Shown: positions 17,284 to 26,375, counted from the stretch's first letter. The stretch: DNA of 64,000 nucleotides from Flavobacterium frigidimaris (GCA_900129595.1 FQWG01000004.1:248001-312000); one strand, 5' to 3'. Translations and numbers: made by a program. Notes: generated by a model from the sequence alone, not told the origin.

Positions 17284-18384
17284 TTATATCGCTTCAAATA
17301 ATTTCCCCGGTAATGGTCTGATCAGGCCTTTCAGTTCCATATTCAGTAATAATCCGGAGATTTTATAAATAGGAAAATCACATGTTAACGCTATAATATC
17401 CAGCAATTCTTTTCCATTTTTCAAAAGAAAGTCATACACTTTTTGTTCATCAGGCTCCATCTCTACAAACAACTGTTTCTGAATAGTTTTTTCTTTGTTT
17501 CCAATGTCCCAATTGAGGATATAAACCAAATCAGCAGCACTTGTCAGTACATTTGCTTTTTGAGTCTTAATTAGGTTATTACAGCCCTGACTGTACTTGT
17601 CTGTCACTCTTCCGGGAACGGCAAAAACATCACGATTGTAATCATTGGCCAGATTTGCCGTAATCAACGAACCTCCTCTGTCTGCTGATTCTATGACAAT
17701 TGTAGCTTCTGTCATACCGGCAACAATGCGGTTTCTGCGTACAAAATTCTCTTTATCAGGATTTGACGAGCTCCAGAACTCTGTAATAAAACCGCCATTT
17801 TCTTCTATTTTGGCAACATATTTTTTATGTGATTTTGGATAAACCTGATTCAGACCATGTGCTAAAACACCAATGGTCTGCAAATTAAAATCAATTGCCA
17901 GTTGGTGCGCTACAATATCAACTCCATAAGCAAAACCACTCACGATTACAGGATCAAGCGGCGCTAAATCCTCGATAAGCTTCCTGCAAAACTCCATTCC
18001 GTACGATGTTATCTGCCGGGTTCCAACAATACTGATTATTTTTTTGTTTTTTAAATTAATATTTCCTGAAGAAAAAATCAAAACCGGAGAATCGAAACAA
18101 TGTTTCAGACATTCAGGATAATCCTGATCCTGAAAAAAAGACACCTTTACATCATTTGATTTTATAAATTCCAGTTCACGATTTGCTTTGTCAAAAATGC
18201 TATTATCTTTTAAATTCTTTAATAAAACAGATCCAACTCCGTCTATATCAGCAATTTGATTTATTTTGGTTTTAAAAACATTTTCGGCATTACCACAATG
18301 CATCAGCATTTTTTTTGCCATTATATCTCCTACTCCGTCCACTTTTAATAAGGCTAATAAATAAAATAAATCTTGATCTGTCAT
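17284..18384 (-). CDS. dprA: DNA-processing protein DprA
   Basis: The protein has 366 residues from the ATG at 18384 (MTDQDLFYLLALLKVDGVG); a longer frame to 18459 adds 25 residues of unlikely sequence. It has an N-terminal helix-hairpin-helix-like part (GVGDIMAKKMLMHCGNAENVF), the Rossmann-type DprA domain (IVGTRQITSYG, SGFAYGVDIVAHQLAI, GVLAHGLNQVYP, NRIVAGMTEATIVIE) and a C-terminal winged helix (EQKVYDFLLKNGKELLDIIAL). It loads RecA onto incoming single-stranded DNA in natural transformation. A TATCTTTG box lies at 18464-18457, but no TTG box is at normal spacing. Confidence 0.95.
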   Translation of the reverse strand: MTDQDLFYLLALLKVDGVGDIMAKKMLMHCGNAENVFKTKINQIADIDGVGSVLLKNLKDNSIFDKANRELEFIKSNDVKVSFFQDQDYPECLKHCFDSPVLIFSSGNINLKNKKIISIVGTRQITSYGMEFCRKLIEDLAPLDPVIVSGFAYGVDIVAHQLAIDFNLQTIGVLAHGLNQVYPKSHKKYVAKIEENGGFITEFWSSSNPDKENFVRRNRIVAGMTEATIVIESADRGGSLITANLANDYNRDVFAVPGRVTDKYSQGCNNLIKTQKANVLTSAADLVYILNWDIGNKEKTIQKQLFVEMEPDEQKVYDFLLKNGKELLDIIALTCDFPIYKISGLLLNMELKGLIRPLPGKLFEAI

Positions 18385-18607
18385 GAATTGAATACGGTTT
18401 AATGGCGGCGAAAAATAGCTTATAAAACAAATCCTAAATTGTAATTTGAAGCACGGCAAAGATATAAATTAGAAGTAAATTCTTTCAAATAAATAAAAAA
18501 TAAAGATATACGAATACTTTCGCAAAAATCTTTCTATAATGTAACTCACTGGAGAATAATGAACTGTAAAATTATTCGAATTGTTAATAAAAATTGTGAA
18601 TAAAATT

Positions 18608-18636
18608 TTGATAACTATATTCGTTGCATAACTTTG
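18608..18636 (+). promoter_or_regulatory. Promoter of HU/SPOR gene, probably leaderless
   Basis: TTG (18608-18610), 18 nt, TAACTTTG (18629-18636). The ATG at 18642 follows after 5 nt, so the mRNA probably has little or no leader. Confidence 0.7.
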
Positions 18637-18641
18637 TTACT

Positions 18642-19607
18642 ATGAAAATCGAAAATTATATAGCACAGTTATTGTATCGTTATCAGTGTGTAACGGTTCC
18701 AGGGTTTGGAGCATTTTTAACCGAAATTCACTCGGCACAGCTGAATGAAAGTACAAATTCGTTTTTTCCACCCAAAAAATCAATCTCTTTCAATAGTCAT
18801 TTAAAAAATAATGATGGACTATTAGCAAATCATATTGCTAATGCAGAAAAGACATCCTATGGTTTTGCAGTAAGCGCTATTGCTTATGAAGTTGCAAACT
18901 GGAAAAAAACATTAGAAGAAAATGGCTTTATAAGTCTTAAAAATATTGGTGAAATGCGTCTTAACGCAGAGAAAAACATTGTTTTCACACCTAACGATCA
19001 AACGAATTATCTGGCGAGCTCTTTTGGACTAAGCCCTTTTGTATCTCCGGTTGTTAAAAAAGAACTGTTCGAGAAAAAAATACAAGAAATCCACGAAAGA
19101 GAGCCTGTTGCTTTGTTTGAGGAAGAAGATGGAAAATCTTCGAATTCATTCTTAAAATATGCAGCAATTTTTATTTTAGGACTAGGAATCACGGGAAGTA
19201 TCGGATACCCTTTGTATCAGAATCAAATCGCTGCCAAAACACTTATTGTAGAAAGCGCTGTTCAGAAAAAAGTACAAAACAAGATACAGGAAGCTACATT
19301 TTTTATTCAGAGTCCATTACCGGCGGTAACACTTTCAATTGATTCTGCAAAAGTAGAAAATACTGAAGAAAAAGCAATGCCTTACCATATTATGGCTGGT
19401 GCATACAGAAGTGAACAAAATGCAAAAAAAGCCTATAATCAATTGGTTAAAGATGGTTTTAAAGCGCGAATGCTAGGCGAAAACAAACATGGTTTATTTC
19501 CTGTTTTATACGGAAGCTATGCTACTATGTCTGAAGCGCAAAAAGCACAAAAAGAAATACAAAAAGGTGAAAATCCGGAAGCCTGGATTCTAATCGAAAA
19601 CTTATAA
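18642..19607 (+). CDS. HU (CCDC81-type) and SPOR domain membrane protein
   Basis: The protein has 321 residues from the ATG at 18642 (MKIENYIAQLLYRYQCVTVPGFG); a TTG at 18624 is inside the promoter. Residues ~1-135 are two HU-like domains of the Bacteroidota HU-CCDC81 type (VTVPGFGAFLTEIHSAQ; GFISLKNIGEMRLN). A single membrane helix follows at ~170-190 (YAAIFILGLGITGSIGYPL). The C-terminal ~75 residues are a SPOR domain (YHIMAGAYRSEQNAKKAYNQL...YGSYATMSEAQKA) that should bind denuded peptidoglycan at division sites. It may link DNA or a cytoplasmic partner to the septum. Confidence 0.9.
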   Translation: MKIENYIAQLLYRYQCVTVPGFGAFLTEIHSAQLNESTNSFFPPKKSISFNSHLKNNDGLLANHIANAEKTSYGFAVSAIAYEVANWKKTLEENGFISLKNIGEMRLNAEKNIVFTPNDQTNYLASSFGLSPFVSPVVKKELFEKKIQEIHEREPVALFEEEDGKSSNSFLKYAAIFILGLGITGSIGYPLYQNQIAAKTLIVESAVQKKVQNKIQEATFFIQSPLPAVTLSIDSAKVENTEEKAMPYHIMAGAYRSEQNAKKAYNQLVKDGFKARMLGENKHGLFPVLYGSYATMSEAQKAQKEIQKGENPEAWILIENL

Positions 19608-19616
19608 TATCCTCTA

Positions 19617-19646
19617 AACCTATTCGCTTTGAATAGGTTTTTTTTT
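19617..19646 (+). terminator. Terminator of HU/SPOR gene
   Basis: Stem AACCTATTC / GAATAGGTT with a short loop and eight T, 9 nt after the stop. Confidence 0.85.
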
Positions 19647-19722
19647 GACCTTATGTTATCCAAAAAAAAAACTCATTTGGCTCTCTTTCACCTATTCGCC
19701 ACAGCTGACAGGATTTTTTTGT

Positions 19723-20484
19723 TTAACGTGAAACAATTGTAGCATCCTGAGAAAGAATAACTTTACCGCCCTCATAAATCGTTAATCTGGCCGGAGGCGA
19801 ATTTTTTTCGCCTAAAACTATAATGGCACATTCATAAGTATAGTTGTCTTTTTTGAATTCATACTGATGATTCCCTCCAATTCCTTCTACAACTAATTCT
19901 CCGCCATTAAGCACTAAATCAGGCTTCTCTGTCATTTCTTTTTCAATTGACCATGAAGCAAATCTATAATTATTTTTCCCCAGATTATCAATTCTGATCT
20001 TGAATTTAGACGTTTCGAGAATACAAATCGGCGTCTGAAAAAAAGCAATGCTGGGATCAAGTGCCTTTTTCTGTGAACTAATTATTTTATTTCTAAGCTC
20101 AGTTTCAGCTTTTGACTGGTAGTTTACAGCCGTTAAGCGTCCCTCGATATCCAGCCAGATACTGCCATGATTTAGCATTACTCCACGCAGTCCCATCTCA
20201 GTCCAGCCTTTTGACGGAGTAGATTTGATGATTTCATTTTTTAATGTTGCATCAAAGATTTCAGAATATCTCTTTATAAAATCAGCTTTTTCGGTAACAT
20301 CAGGTATTGGATACTCTCTTTTTAACGGATATACGACCCAATCACCAATTGCTTCTTTGTTGTCGCTTTTTATATTTTCAATGAATTTTTTAACCAATTT
20401 CTGATAGTCAGTTTTCGATTCCTGCGCCATCACAAAACGGCTGAACAAAATTAATATTACTAAAAATACGCTTCTTCTTTTCAT
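19723..20484 (-). CDS. Exported protein, tandem paralogue 2
   Basis: The protein has 253 residues with a signal peptide (MKRRSVFLVILILFSRFVMAQ). The rest is alpha/beta with no motif I can name. Blocks ETSKFKIRIDNLGKNNYRFASWSIEK and PPARLTIYEGGKVIL are clearly shared with the neighbour at 20616-21374, as is the overall length. The pair is a tandem duplication, likely periplasmic or surface. The stop overlaps a parS-like sequence with one mismatch (19720-19735). Function unknown. Confidence 0.8.
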   Translation of the reverse strand: MKRRSVFLVILILFSRFVMAQESKTDYQKLVKKFIENIKSDNKEAIGDWVVYPLKREYPIPDVTEKADFIKRYSEIFDATLKNEIIKSTPSKGWTEMGLRGVMLNHGSIWLDIEGRLTAVNYQSKAETELRNKIISSQKKALDPSIAFFQTPICILETSKFKIRIDNLGKNNYRFASWSIEKEMTEKPDLVLNGGELVVEGIGGNHQYEFKKDNYTYECAIIVLGEKNSPPARLTIYEGGKVILSQDATIVSR

Positions 20485-20582
20485 CTTGAAATATTTTTAA
20501 TTGATTATTAATCTGGTAATTACATTCAAATATAAATAATTTATATTCGATTTGAACAAAGTCAAAATACGTACGAAACAAA

Positions 20583-20610
20583 AAATCCCATTCGCCGAAC
20601 GAATAGGATT
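20583..20610 (-). terminator. Terminator after tandem paralogue 1
   Basis: Interrupted stem built on CTATTCG / CGAATGG with flanking AAATC / GATTT, followed on the minus strand by a T-run, just after the stop at 20616. Confidence 0.6.
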
Positions 20611-20615
20611 TATGT

Positions 20616-21374
20616 TTAACGTGGAACAATTTTAGCGTCCTGATTGAGAATTTCTTTTCCGTTCTGATAAATAGTTAAATTAGCTGGTGCTGAATATTTT
20701 GTACCCAAAATAGTAATATAACACTGATAAAGAAAATTTCCTTTTTTGAAATCGTAATGATTATTTCCTCCAGTTCCGTCCCGAAACCATTTCCCGTTGG
20801 TAATGATTAAATCCGGCTTTTCGCTCATGGATTGTTTTATCGACCACGAAGCATATCTGTAATTATCATTTCCCAAATCATCAATTCTGACTCTGAATTT
20901 AGAAGTTTCTAAAATAACTTCCGGTGCTTTAAACTTAGCAATCGATGGATGAAGTTTATTTTTTTCAGACGCTATCAATTTGTTTTTGAGATCATTTTCA
21001 ACTTTTGACTGATAACCAATAGAAAAAACTTTTCCGTCAGTATCCATCCACATAGTACCCTGATTGAGCATTATGCCTCGCCAGCCTACTTCTGACCAGT
21101 CTTTTGCAGGATCCGATTTAGAAATTTCAGCTTTAAGTTTAGCATCAAAAATTTCAGCATATCTTTTTACGAACTCTGCTTTATTCTTAATAGACGGAAT
21201 TGGATTTTCTCTTTTTAAGGGATATTTAATTGCCTCGGCTACAGCCTCTTTTCTGTCGTTTTTTACATTATCAATAAAACTTTTAACGAACTTTTGATAT
21301 TCGGGCTTTAGGTCCTGCCCTGAGGCGTTATGAACAAATAAAACAATGAATATCAGGTACATTAGCTTTTTCAT
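20616..21374 (-). CDS. Exported protein, tandem paralogue 1
   Basis: The protein has 252 residues with a signal peptide (MKKLMYLIFIVLFVHNASGQ). It aligns along its full length with the next gene: YQKFVKSFIDNVKNDRKEAV, YPLKRENPIPS, GWRGIMLNQGTMWMD, ETSKFRVRIDDLGNDNYRYA, PANLTIYQNGKEIL. No enzyme motif was seen. Its gene ends with the same bases around the stop as its paralogue. Role unknown. Confidence 0.8.
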   Translation of the reverse strand: MKKLMYLIFIVLFVHNASGQDLKPEYQKFVKSFIDNVKNDRKEAVAEAIKYPLKRENPIPSIKNKAEFVKRYAEIFDAKLKAEISKSDPAKDWSEVGWRGIMLNQGTMWMDTDGKVFSIGYQSKVENDLKNKLIASEKNKLHPSIAKFKAPEVILETSKFRVRIDDLGNDNYRYASWSIKQSMSEKPDLIITNGKWFRDGTGGNNHYDFKKGNFLYQCYITILGTKYSAPANLTIYQNGKEILNQDAKIVPR

Positions 21375-21446
21375 ATGCTATCTATTTTACATAATGTTTT
21401 TAAGAAATAATACAAATTGAATACTCTAAGTTACAAAATTCCGGAA

Positions 21447-23726
21447 TCAATTGATGCTGGCTTTGAACATTTTAAGTTCATCCCATGTAAATTCGTCTCC
21501 ATGTTTTTCTTTTAAACCATTCAAGGATTCTTCCTGATAAAACTGAAAAGCGTCCCGAAGTGCCAGGATTTTATCATAAGGCAATACATCTGAAATCTCG
21601 ACTTTTTTAGCCTGAATAAGTTTCACCAAATGCATTTCGATAGTCTGTACGGTTAACTTTCTAATTCGGGCAATATCCTGAATCGAATTTTTCTCCAGCC
21701 ATAAATCATGCGTTTCTTCTATAGTTGTTTTCTTCTCAGCTTTTGGAGTGGTTTTATCCAGTTTGCGTGCAGTATAACGCACGACAGGTTCTTCCGATTT
21801 AAAAATATCAGTATTGGTCATATTAAAATCCTCGCGAATCTTTGCAACCTTGTCTAATTTGTAGTTTTTAATCGCTGTAGACGTTAGTTTTTCTTTACAG
21901 ATGGTTTCACTTGCAACGACAATTTCTATGAGCAATTTGGCCTTCATTAAACGCAAAACAGCTTTTGTCTGCAGATCATCTAAAAAGGCGAGCTCTTCAT
22001 AAAATTCTTTTACTTTTTTGAATTTCTGAATTTCGGCCATTTTATTCAAAAGATCCGTAACCAGTTTGTCCATCGGTTTAAAAAAATAATCGTACGCCGC
22101 CACTACCCTTTCCTGCACAAAAAATAAATCAACGGTTTCTTTATTGAATATTTTATTGAGCTGATGAACAAATTTCTGAGACGGATCAACAAGCGAATCT
22201 ATAATTTCTAAACGTTTGTGCGCCCAGACAGAATGTTTCGATTTTTCTGATGCAACCGCATTTTCATTATAACTAAAACGATGATTACGCCATTCCTGAG
22301 CCAAATCGGCCCAATTGAAACTACTAATCAAATAGTTATGAATAAAATTCTTCGTTTCGAAATGCAAAGAATGTTTCAAAACTTCTTCGGTTGCTTTGTT
22401 TAAAGCATAATCCATCACATCCTGATCGTTCGAAATACCATTCATCTGCAGCGGAGACAGTAAAATAAGCCCGTTTAAGGACGTTAAACGCGATAAAGCA
22501 ACATATGCTTGTCCGGGCAAAAAAACCTGCGATACATCGAGCGCAGCTTTCTCAAAAGTTAAACCCTGGCTTTTATGCACTGTAATGGCCCACGCTAATT
22601 TAAGCGGATAATGCGCAAATGTGCCTAAAACTTCTTCTTCGACTTCTTTGGTGAGATCGTTTACTTTGTACCGGATGTTTTTCCATTCGTATTTCTCCAC
22701 TTCAATGGTTTTATTTTCTTCCGGAAAGTGTATAAAAATTTCTTCTGGTGAAAGTGATTTTACAACGCCCATTTTTCCATTAAAATAACGTTTATCAAAA
22801 GACAAATCATTTTTTACAAACATCACCTGAGCGCCAATTTTAAGTTTCAGATTTTCTTCTACCGGGAAAATTTTCTCCGGAAAATCCCCAACTATAAACG
22901 GCTGATAAGCAAACTCATTTCCGGCTAAATCACCAATTGCCTGCTCGTTAATAGAATCAGCCTTAGCATTATGCGTTGTAAGAGTTATGTATCCCGGATT
23001 ATTTTTTAAGTCGAAATCAGGTTTTACATATTCGTTTAGAACCTGAATATCCTGAGCCGTAATCTGATTGTTTCGAAGATTGTTTAAAACCGAAATAAAG
23101 GTATCATCGCTCTGACGATAAATCTTTGATAATTCGATATATAGCGGCGGATATTGCTGAATTACATGCGAATGAAAAAAGAATTTTCCTTTGTAATAAT
23201 TGCGTAAAGTTCGCCATTCTTCATCCCTAATTACCGGCGGAAGCTGTAATAAATCTCCAATAAAAAGCACCTGAACTCCACCAAATGGACGTGAAATTTT
23301 ACGAACAGTCTGCATCATAAAATCGATAGCATCCAGTAAATCAGCACGCAGCATACTGACTTCATCAATAATCAAAAGTTCCATGTTTTTTATCACGTTA
23401 CGCTTGACATTGTTCATTTTGAAGTGTCGGCGCAAGGTTTCCTTATTCTCAAATTTCACCGTTTCAGTAAACTGCGAAGCTTCGTCATACGTTGGAATAA
23501 AGGCAGAAAATGGCAATTGAAACATCGAATGAATCGTAACTCCGCCAGCATTTAGCGCTGCGATTCCGGTTGGTGCAACAACCACAGTGTTTTTATGCGT
23601 TGTAGCAATGATTTCGCGTAAAAGCGTAGTCTTTCCTGTTCCTGCTTTACCAGTCAGGAAGATCGATTTTTGCGTTTGATTGATGAATTGTAAGGTGTAA
23701 GCAGCTGCTTCTGTAACGTTTTGCAT
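21447..23726 (-). CDS. Pif1/RecD-like superfamily 1 DNA helicase with C-terminal HTH
   Basis: The protein has 759 residues. SF1B helicase motifs are Walker A LTGKAGTGKTTLLREI (~24-39), motif Ia VVVAPTGIAALNAGGVTIHSMFQLP, Walker B LLIIDEVSMLRADLLD, FGGVQVLFIGDLLQLPPV, and motif V/VI region AWAITVHKSQGLTFEKA...GQAYVALSRLTS. The tail (~690-735, NSIQDIARIRKLTVQTIEMHLVKLI) is a helix-turn-helix like that at the end of some RecQ-type proteins. It probably unwinds 5'-tailed DNA in replication or repair. Common in Bacteroidota; no local operon partner. Confidence 0.9.
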   Translation of the reverse strand: MQNVTEAAAYTLQFINQTQKSIFLTGKAGTGKTTLLREIIATTHKNTVVVAPTGIAALNAGGVTIHSMFQLPFSAFIPTYDEASQFTETVKFENKETLRRHFKMNNVKRNVIKNMELLIIDEVSMLRADLLDAIDFMMQTVRKISRPFGGVQVLFIGDLLQLPPVIRDEEWRTLRNYYKGKFFFHSHVIQQYPPLYIELSKIYRQSDDTFISVLNNLRNNQITAQDIQVLNEYVKPDFDLKNNPGYITLTTHNAKADSINEQAIGDLAGNEFAYQPFIVGDFPEKIFPVEENLKLKIGAQVMFVKNDLSFDKRYFNGKMGVVKSLSPEEIFIHFPEENKTIEVEKYEWKNIRYKVNDLTKEVEEEVLGTFAHYPLKLAWAITVHKSQGLTFEKAALDVSQVFLPGQAYVALSRLTSLNGLILLSPLQMNGISNDQDVMDYALNKATEEVLKHSLHFETKNFIHNYLISSFNWADLAQEWRNHRFSYNENAVASEKSKHSVWAHKRLEIIDSLVDPSQKFVHQLNKIFNKETVDLFFVQERVVAAYDYFFKPMDKLVTDLLNKMAEIQKFKKVKEFYEELAFLDDLQTKAVLRLMKAKLLIEIVVASETICKEKLTSTAIKNYKLDKVAKIREDFNMTNTDIFKSEEPVVRYTARKLDKTTPKAEKKTTIEETHDLWLEKNSIQDIARIRKLTVQTIEMHLVKLIQAKKVEISDVLPYDKILALRDAFQFYQEESLNGLKEKHGDEFTWDELKMFKASIN

Positions 23727-23769
23727 TGGGCGTATATTGAAAACTAAAAGTATCGCATTTTTATAAAAG

Positions 23770-23803
23770 AAAAAACCTAAATCTTGACAGATTTAGGTTT
23801 TTA
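23770..23803 (-). terminator. Terminator after OmpH-like gene
   Basis: Stem AAACCTAAATCT / AGATTTAGGTTT with T-rich flanks on either strand, between the ompH-like stop and the helicase start. Confidence 0.75.
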
Positions 23804-23825
23804 AATTTAGTTAGTTAGTTTGGTA

Positions 23826-24404
23826 TTATTTTTTTGCAGCTTCTTCTTTTACCGGAGCTTTTTCTTCTGTTTTTGGAGCTGCTTTATACTTGTCGTTCAA
23901 AGCTTTAATGATATCTTTTGTAATATCATATTTCTCTTCAGCGTATAAAATTGAGGCAGCATCACCAGTACCATAGATATAAGAATAACCGTTTTTCTTA
24001 CCGTAATCTTTGATGAATTTTTTAACCCCGCTTACCAGAGAATCCATTTCAACACCGCTTTCTTGTTGCAATTGCTGAGACAAAGCTTGTTGAGCATAAC
24101 CCAATTGTTGCTCTCTTTTTTGTAACTCAGCTCCTCTTTGTTGAGCCCAGGCCTGGCCGTTTGCTTGTGCCTGACTTTGAAAATTAGCAGCGTCTTGTTT
24201 AAAACGTGTAATCTCGGCTTGTAGTTGTCTTCCTTTTTCTTCAGCTTGCCCTTTGTATTTTGCTTCAAGGTCTTTTGCTTCAGTGTACTCTTTCATTAAA
24301 ATTGAAGTATCTACGTAAGCTGTTTTTACTTCCTTAACTTCTGCAGTTTTAGTACATGAAACGGCGAAAATTGAAAGTGCGATAATTACTAATGCTTTTT
24401 TCAT
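23826..24404 (-). CDS. OmpH/Skp-like lipoprotein
   Basis: The protein has 192 residues from the ATG at 24404. A longer frame starts at 24470, upstream of the promoter, so it is rejected. The signal MKKALVIIALSIFAVSC ends in a lipobox with Cys17, so it is probably lipid-anchored. TAYVDTSILMKEYTEAKDLEAKY and the long coiled coil (~50-125) match the Skp/OmpH chaperone family; the C-terminal YIYGTGDAASILYAEEKYDIT matches the family's last strand and helix. Skp-type proteins hold unfolded outer-membrane proteins in the periplasm. A lipidated form is the unusual part. Confidence 0.87.
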   Translation of the reverse strand: MKKALVIIALSIFAVSCTKTAEVKEVKTAYVDTSILMKEYTEAKDLEAKYKGQAEEKGRQLQAEITRFKQDAANFQSQAQANGQAWAQQRGAELQKREQQLGYAQQALSQQLQQESGVEMDSLVSGVKKFIKDYGKKNGYSYIYGTGDAASILYAEEKYDITKDIIKALNDKYKAAPKTEEKAPVKEEAAKK

Positions 24405-24438
24405 TTTTTGAATTTCTAATTTTTTAATGTATTGAAGA

Positions 24439-24467
24439 CAAAAATATAAAAAAATAAATAGCATCAA
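24439..24467 (-). promoter_or_regulatory. Promoter of OmpH-like lipoprotein gene
   Basis: On the minus strand TTG (24467-24465), 18 nt, TATTTTTG (24446-24439), 34 nt before the ATG at 24404. It decides the start codon of this gene. Confidence 0.7.
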
Positions 24468-24650
24468 CATAAAGTTTAAAAAATGCTAGAATTTTATGAT
24501 ATTGTTTTTATTTATGGAAAGAAAAATGTCAATAATTCTACCCTATCAAAAGTGGCTTTCATAGCTTTTAGTAGAAACATTATCTCAAAAAAGACATAAT
24601 TACTCCTCACTTAGACTAAGAAAACGCCAGAAACGCGCTTAAATTGCGTT

Positions 24651-25535
24651 TTAGTTGTTTTTTAAGACATAAATGTGCGATGAATACTCTTTTGTACTCC
24701 CCGCTTTCAAGTTTGACTTTAAACCAACAAAAAAAGCACTGATGTAATTCATTTTTCCCGTTTTGTATTTTTCGGATAATAAACTCACATAAAAAGAATC
24801 AAATTTCATTGGAAGCACTTTTTCTAACTTCATATCTACTTTTTCAAAAAGCGACTGAATGGCTTTTTTGGAGAAATGCCAAAAATGAATTGGCACATCA
24901 AAAGCTGCCCAAAATTCTTTGTAATGTTTTGCGTCGTACGATTTAAAATTTGGAACCGCAACAATTAATGTTCCAGTTGGTTTTAACAAACGCTTTAATT
25001 CCCGGATTTGCAATTCTAAATTTGGCACGTGTTCTAAAACGTGCCACATCGTAATCACGTCGAAAGAATTATTTTGAAGATCGCCAATTTCGTTCACAAA
25101 AGAAATCCCTTTTTGAATTGCAATATTTTTTGCTCTTTCGCTGGGCTCTACTCCAACAGTTTCCCAACCATCATTTTTGGCTGTCAATAAAAAATCTCCG
25201 GTTCCTGCACCGATGTCTAAAATTCTTCCTTTGTGCAATTGTTCCGCATTGATCAAATTCAGTTTATTCTTTAAAGCAATATTTTTCACAAAGTGATATG
25301 CTTTTTCAAACAACGATCGTTTGTTGTCTGTATGAGAAATGTAATCTTCGCTTTCGTAATATCTTCCCAGATTTTCCAAATCTGGTTGCGGAGATGTAAT
25401 CAACATGTCTAAAGTTTCGTCATGATACAATTCGAAAATTTCTTTAGATACAGAATGGTCTTTTACAGTAAGAAAATGTTTTTTGTTTAAAACGTCCATT
25501 TTTAAATTATAGGGTATTTTTTGGTTTAATTTCAT
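24651..25535 (-). CDS. Class I SAM-dependent methyltransferase
   Basis: The protein has 294 residues, or 282 if it starts at the Met encoded at 25499. The SAM-binding motif I is ILDIGAGTGDFLLTAKNDG (~104-122), the acidic residue after strand 2 is in VGVEPSERA, and motif IV/post I is FDVITMWHVLEHVPNLELQIREL. It fits the Methyltransf_23-type small-molecule methyltransferases. The substrate cannot be told. The N-terminal region has no cysteine cluster, unlike many sugar C-methyltransferases. Confidence 0.85.
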   Translation of the reverse strand: MKLNQKIPYNLKMDVLNKKHFLTVKDHSVSKEIFELYHDETLDMLITSPQPDLENLGRYYESEDYISHTDNKRSLFEKAYHFVKNIALKNKLNLINAEQLHKGRILDIGAGTGDFLLTAKNDGWETVGVEPSERAKNIAIQKGISFVNEIGDLQNNSFDVITMWHVLEHVPNLELQIRELKRLLKPTGTLIVAVPNFKSYDAKHYKEFWAAFDVPIHFWHFSKKAIQSLFEKVDMKLEKVLPMKFDSFYVSLLSEKYKTGKMNYISAFFVGLKSNLKAGSTKEYSSHIYVLKNN

Positions 25536-25540
25536 AGTAA

Positions 25541-25571
25541 ACCCTAAAAGCTAAAATTCAGCTTTTAGGGT
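25541..25571. terminator. Strong hairpin between GNAT and methyltransferase genes
   Basis: Arms ACCCTAAAAGC and GCTTTTAGGGT are perfectly paired around a 9-nt loop. The T-run is better on the plus strand (CAGTTTTTATTATTTTTTC) than on the minus strand, so its direction is unclear. Confidence 0.5.
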
Positions 25572-25591
25572 CAGTTTTTATTATTTTTTCT

Positions 25592-26056
25592 TCAGCGTTT
25601 CCAGTTTATTTTAACGCCTGACATTTTTTCGTTTTCAATTCTGATCTCTTTACAAATTGCAAATCCGTTCTTGATATAAAACGCCATTGGCGATCTGTAC
25701 AATGTTGCATTTTGTTTTACTTCATTTTCATGATCAATAACCCAACCGTTCAAACTAGTATTATTCTTTTTTATTTCATTCATCAAAAAAGATCCATTTC
25801 CTTTTCCTTGTATTTGAGAATCCAAAATTATAGCAAACCATTCTTCCTGATCTCTTAAAAAAGTAAAAGCCCAACCATTAATTTTATCTGATTCATCAAA
25901 CAACAAATAATGTTTGGTTTTTGAAAGTCCAGCTAAATACAATTCAAAACCTTCAATAGTTTTCAAATTTAATTTTGCCGGATACTCGTTATTCCAAAGT
26001 TCACGTAAAACTTCTTTTTCTTTTAATGACAAAACTTCTCTTTCAACGATCTTCAT
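25592..26056 (-). CDS. GNAT-family N-acetyltransferase
   Basis: The protein has 154 residues. The GNAT core shows as LLFDESDKINGWAFTFLRDQEEWFAIILD (strands 2-4), the acetyl-CoA pyrophosphate loop SQIQGKGNGSFLMNEIKKN (Q/R-x-x-G-x-G/A) and the late YRSPMAFYIKNGFAI motif. It would transfer an acetyl group to an amine; the acceptor is unknown. It precedes the methyltransferase gene by 56 nt on the same strand, separated by a hairpin. Confidence 0.83.
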   Translation of the reverse strand: MKIVEREVLSLKEKEVLRELWNNEYPAKLNLKTIEGFELYLAGLSKTKHYLLFDESDKINGWAFTFLRDQEEWFAIILDSQIQGKGNGSFLMNEIKKNNTSLNGWVIDHENEVKQNATLYRSPMAFYIKNGFAICKEIRIENEKMSGVKINWKR

Positions 26057-26085
26057 AAAACAAAAATTTAGATTTCATCACTTTT

Positions 26086-26210
26086 GTCATTCCGAGGAAC
26101 AAGGACATGAGCGATAGCAAACTGGCGAAGCAATCTTCGCAAGAAGCTCCACAATCAAAGAACCAATGTTTGTCGATCTTATGGAGATTTCTCGTTCTCG
26201 AAATGAGAAA
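26086..26210. repeat. Dispersed palindromic repeat, copy A
   Basis: It begins GTCATTCCGAGGAACAAGG and ends TTCTCGTTCTCGAAATGAG. The two halves are imperfectly inverted and share the internal words ATCTTCGCAAG and GTCGA with copies at 41316-41410 and 61862-61961. It looks like a small non-autonomous or structural repeat with no coding frame. Confidence 0.7.
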
Positions 26211-26221
26211 CTATACCAATT

Positions 26222-26237
26222 AGTTTCACGTGGAACA
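26222..26237. promoter_or_regulatory. parS-like palindrome 1
   Basis: AGTTTCACGTGGAACA differs by one or two bases from the ParB-binding parS consensus TGTTTCACGTGAAACA as known from other bacteria. Confidence 0.6.
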
Positions 26238-26306
26238 AAAATAATTTTAAATTTCTTAGTTTAGATTTTAGATTCTTTTAAACATAAAAATAAATAAATT
26301 CAAAAT

Positions 26307-26322
26307 AGTTTCACGTGGAACA
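26307..26322. promoter_or_regulatory. parS-like palindrome 2
   Basis: AGTTTCACGTGGAACA, identical to site 1, 85 bp further on, just downstream of the mnmG stop. Confidence 0.6.
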
Positions 26323-26375
26323 ATTCAAACTAAATGCATAATATATTACAACAAACAATCTAAAATCTAAATTTC

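Noticed and set aside
24405..24470. Upstream 22-codon extension of the OmpH-like gene
   Set aside because: A TTG-N18-TATTTTTG promoter lies within it and the lipoprotein signal starts at 24404.
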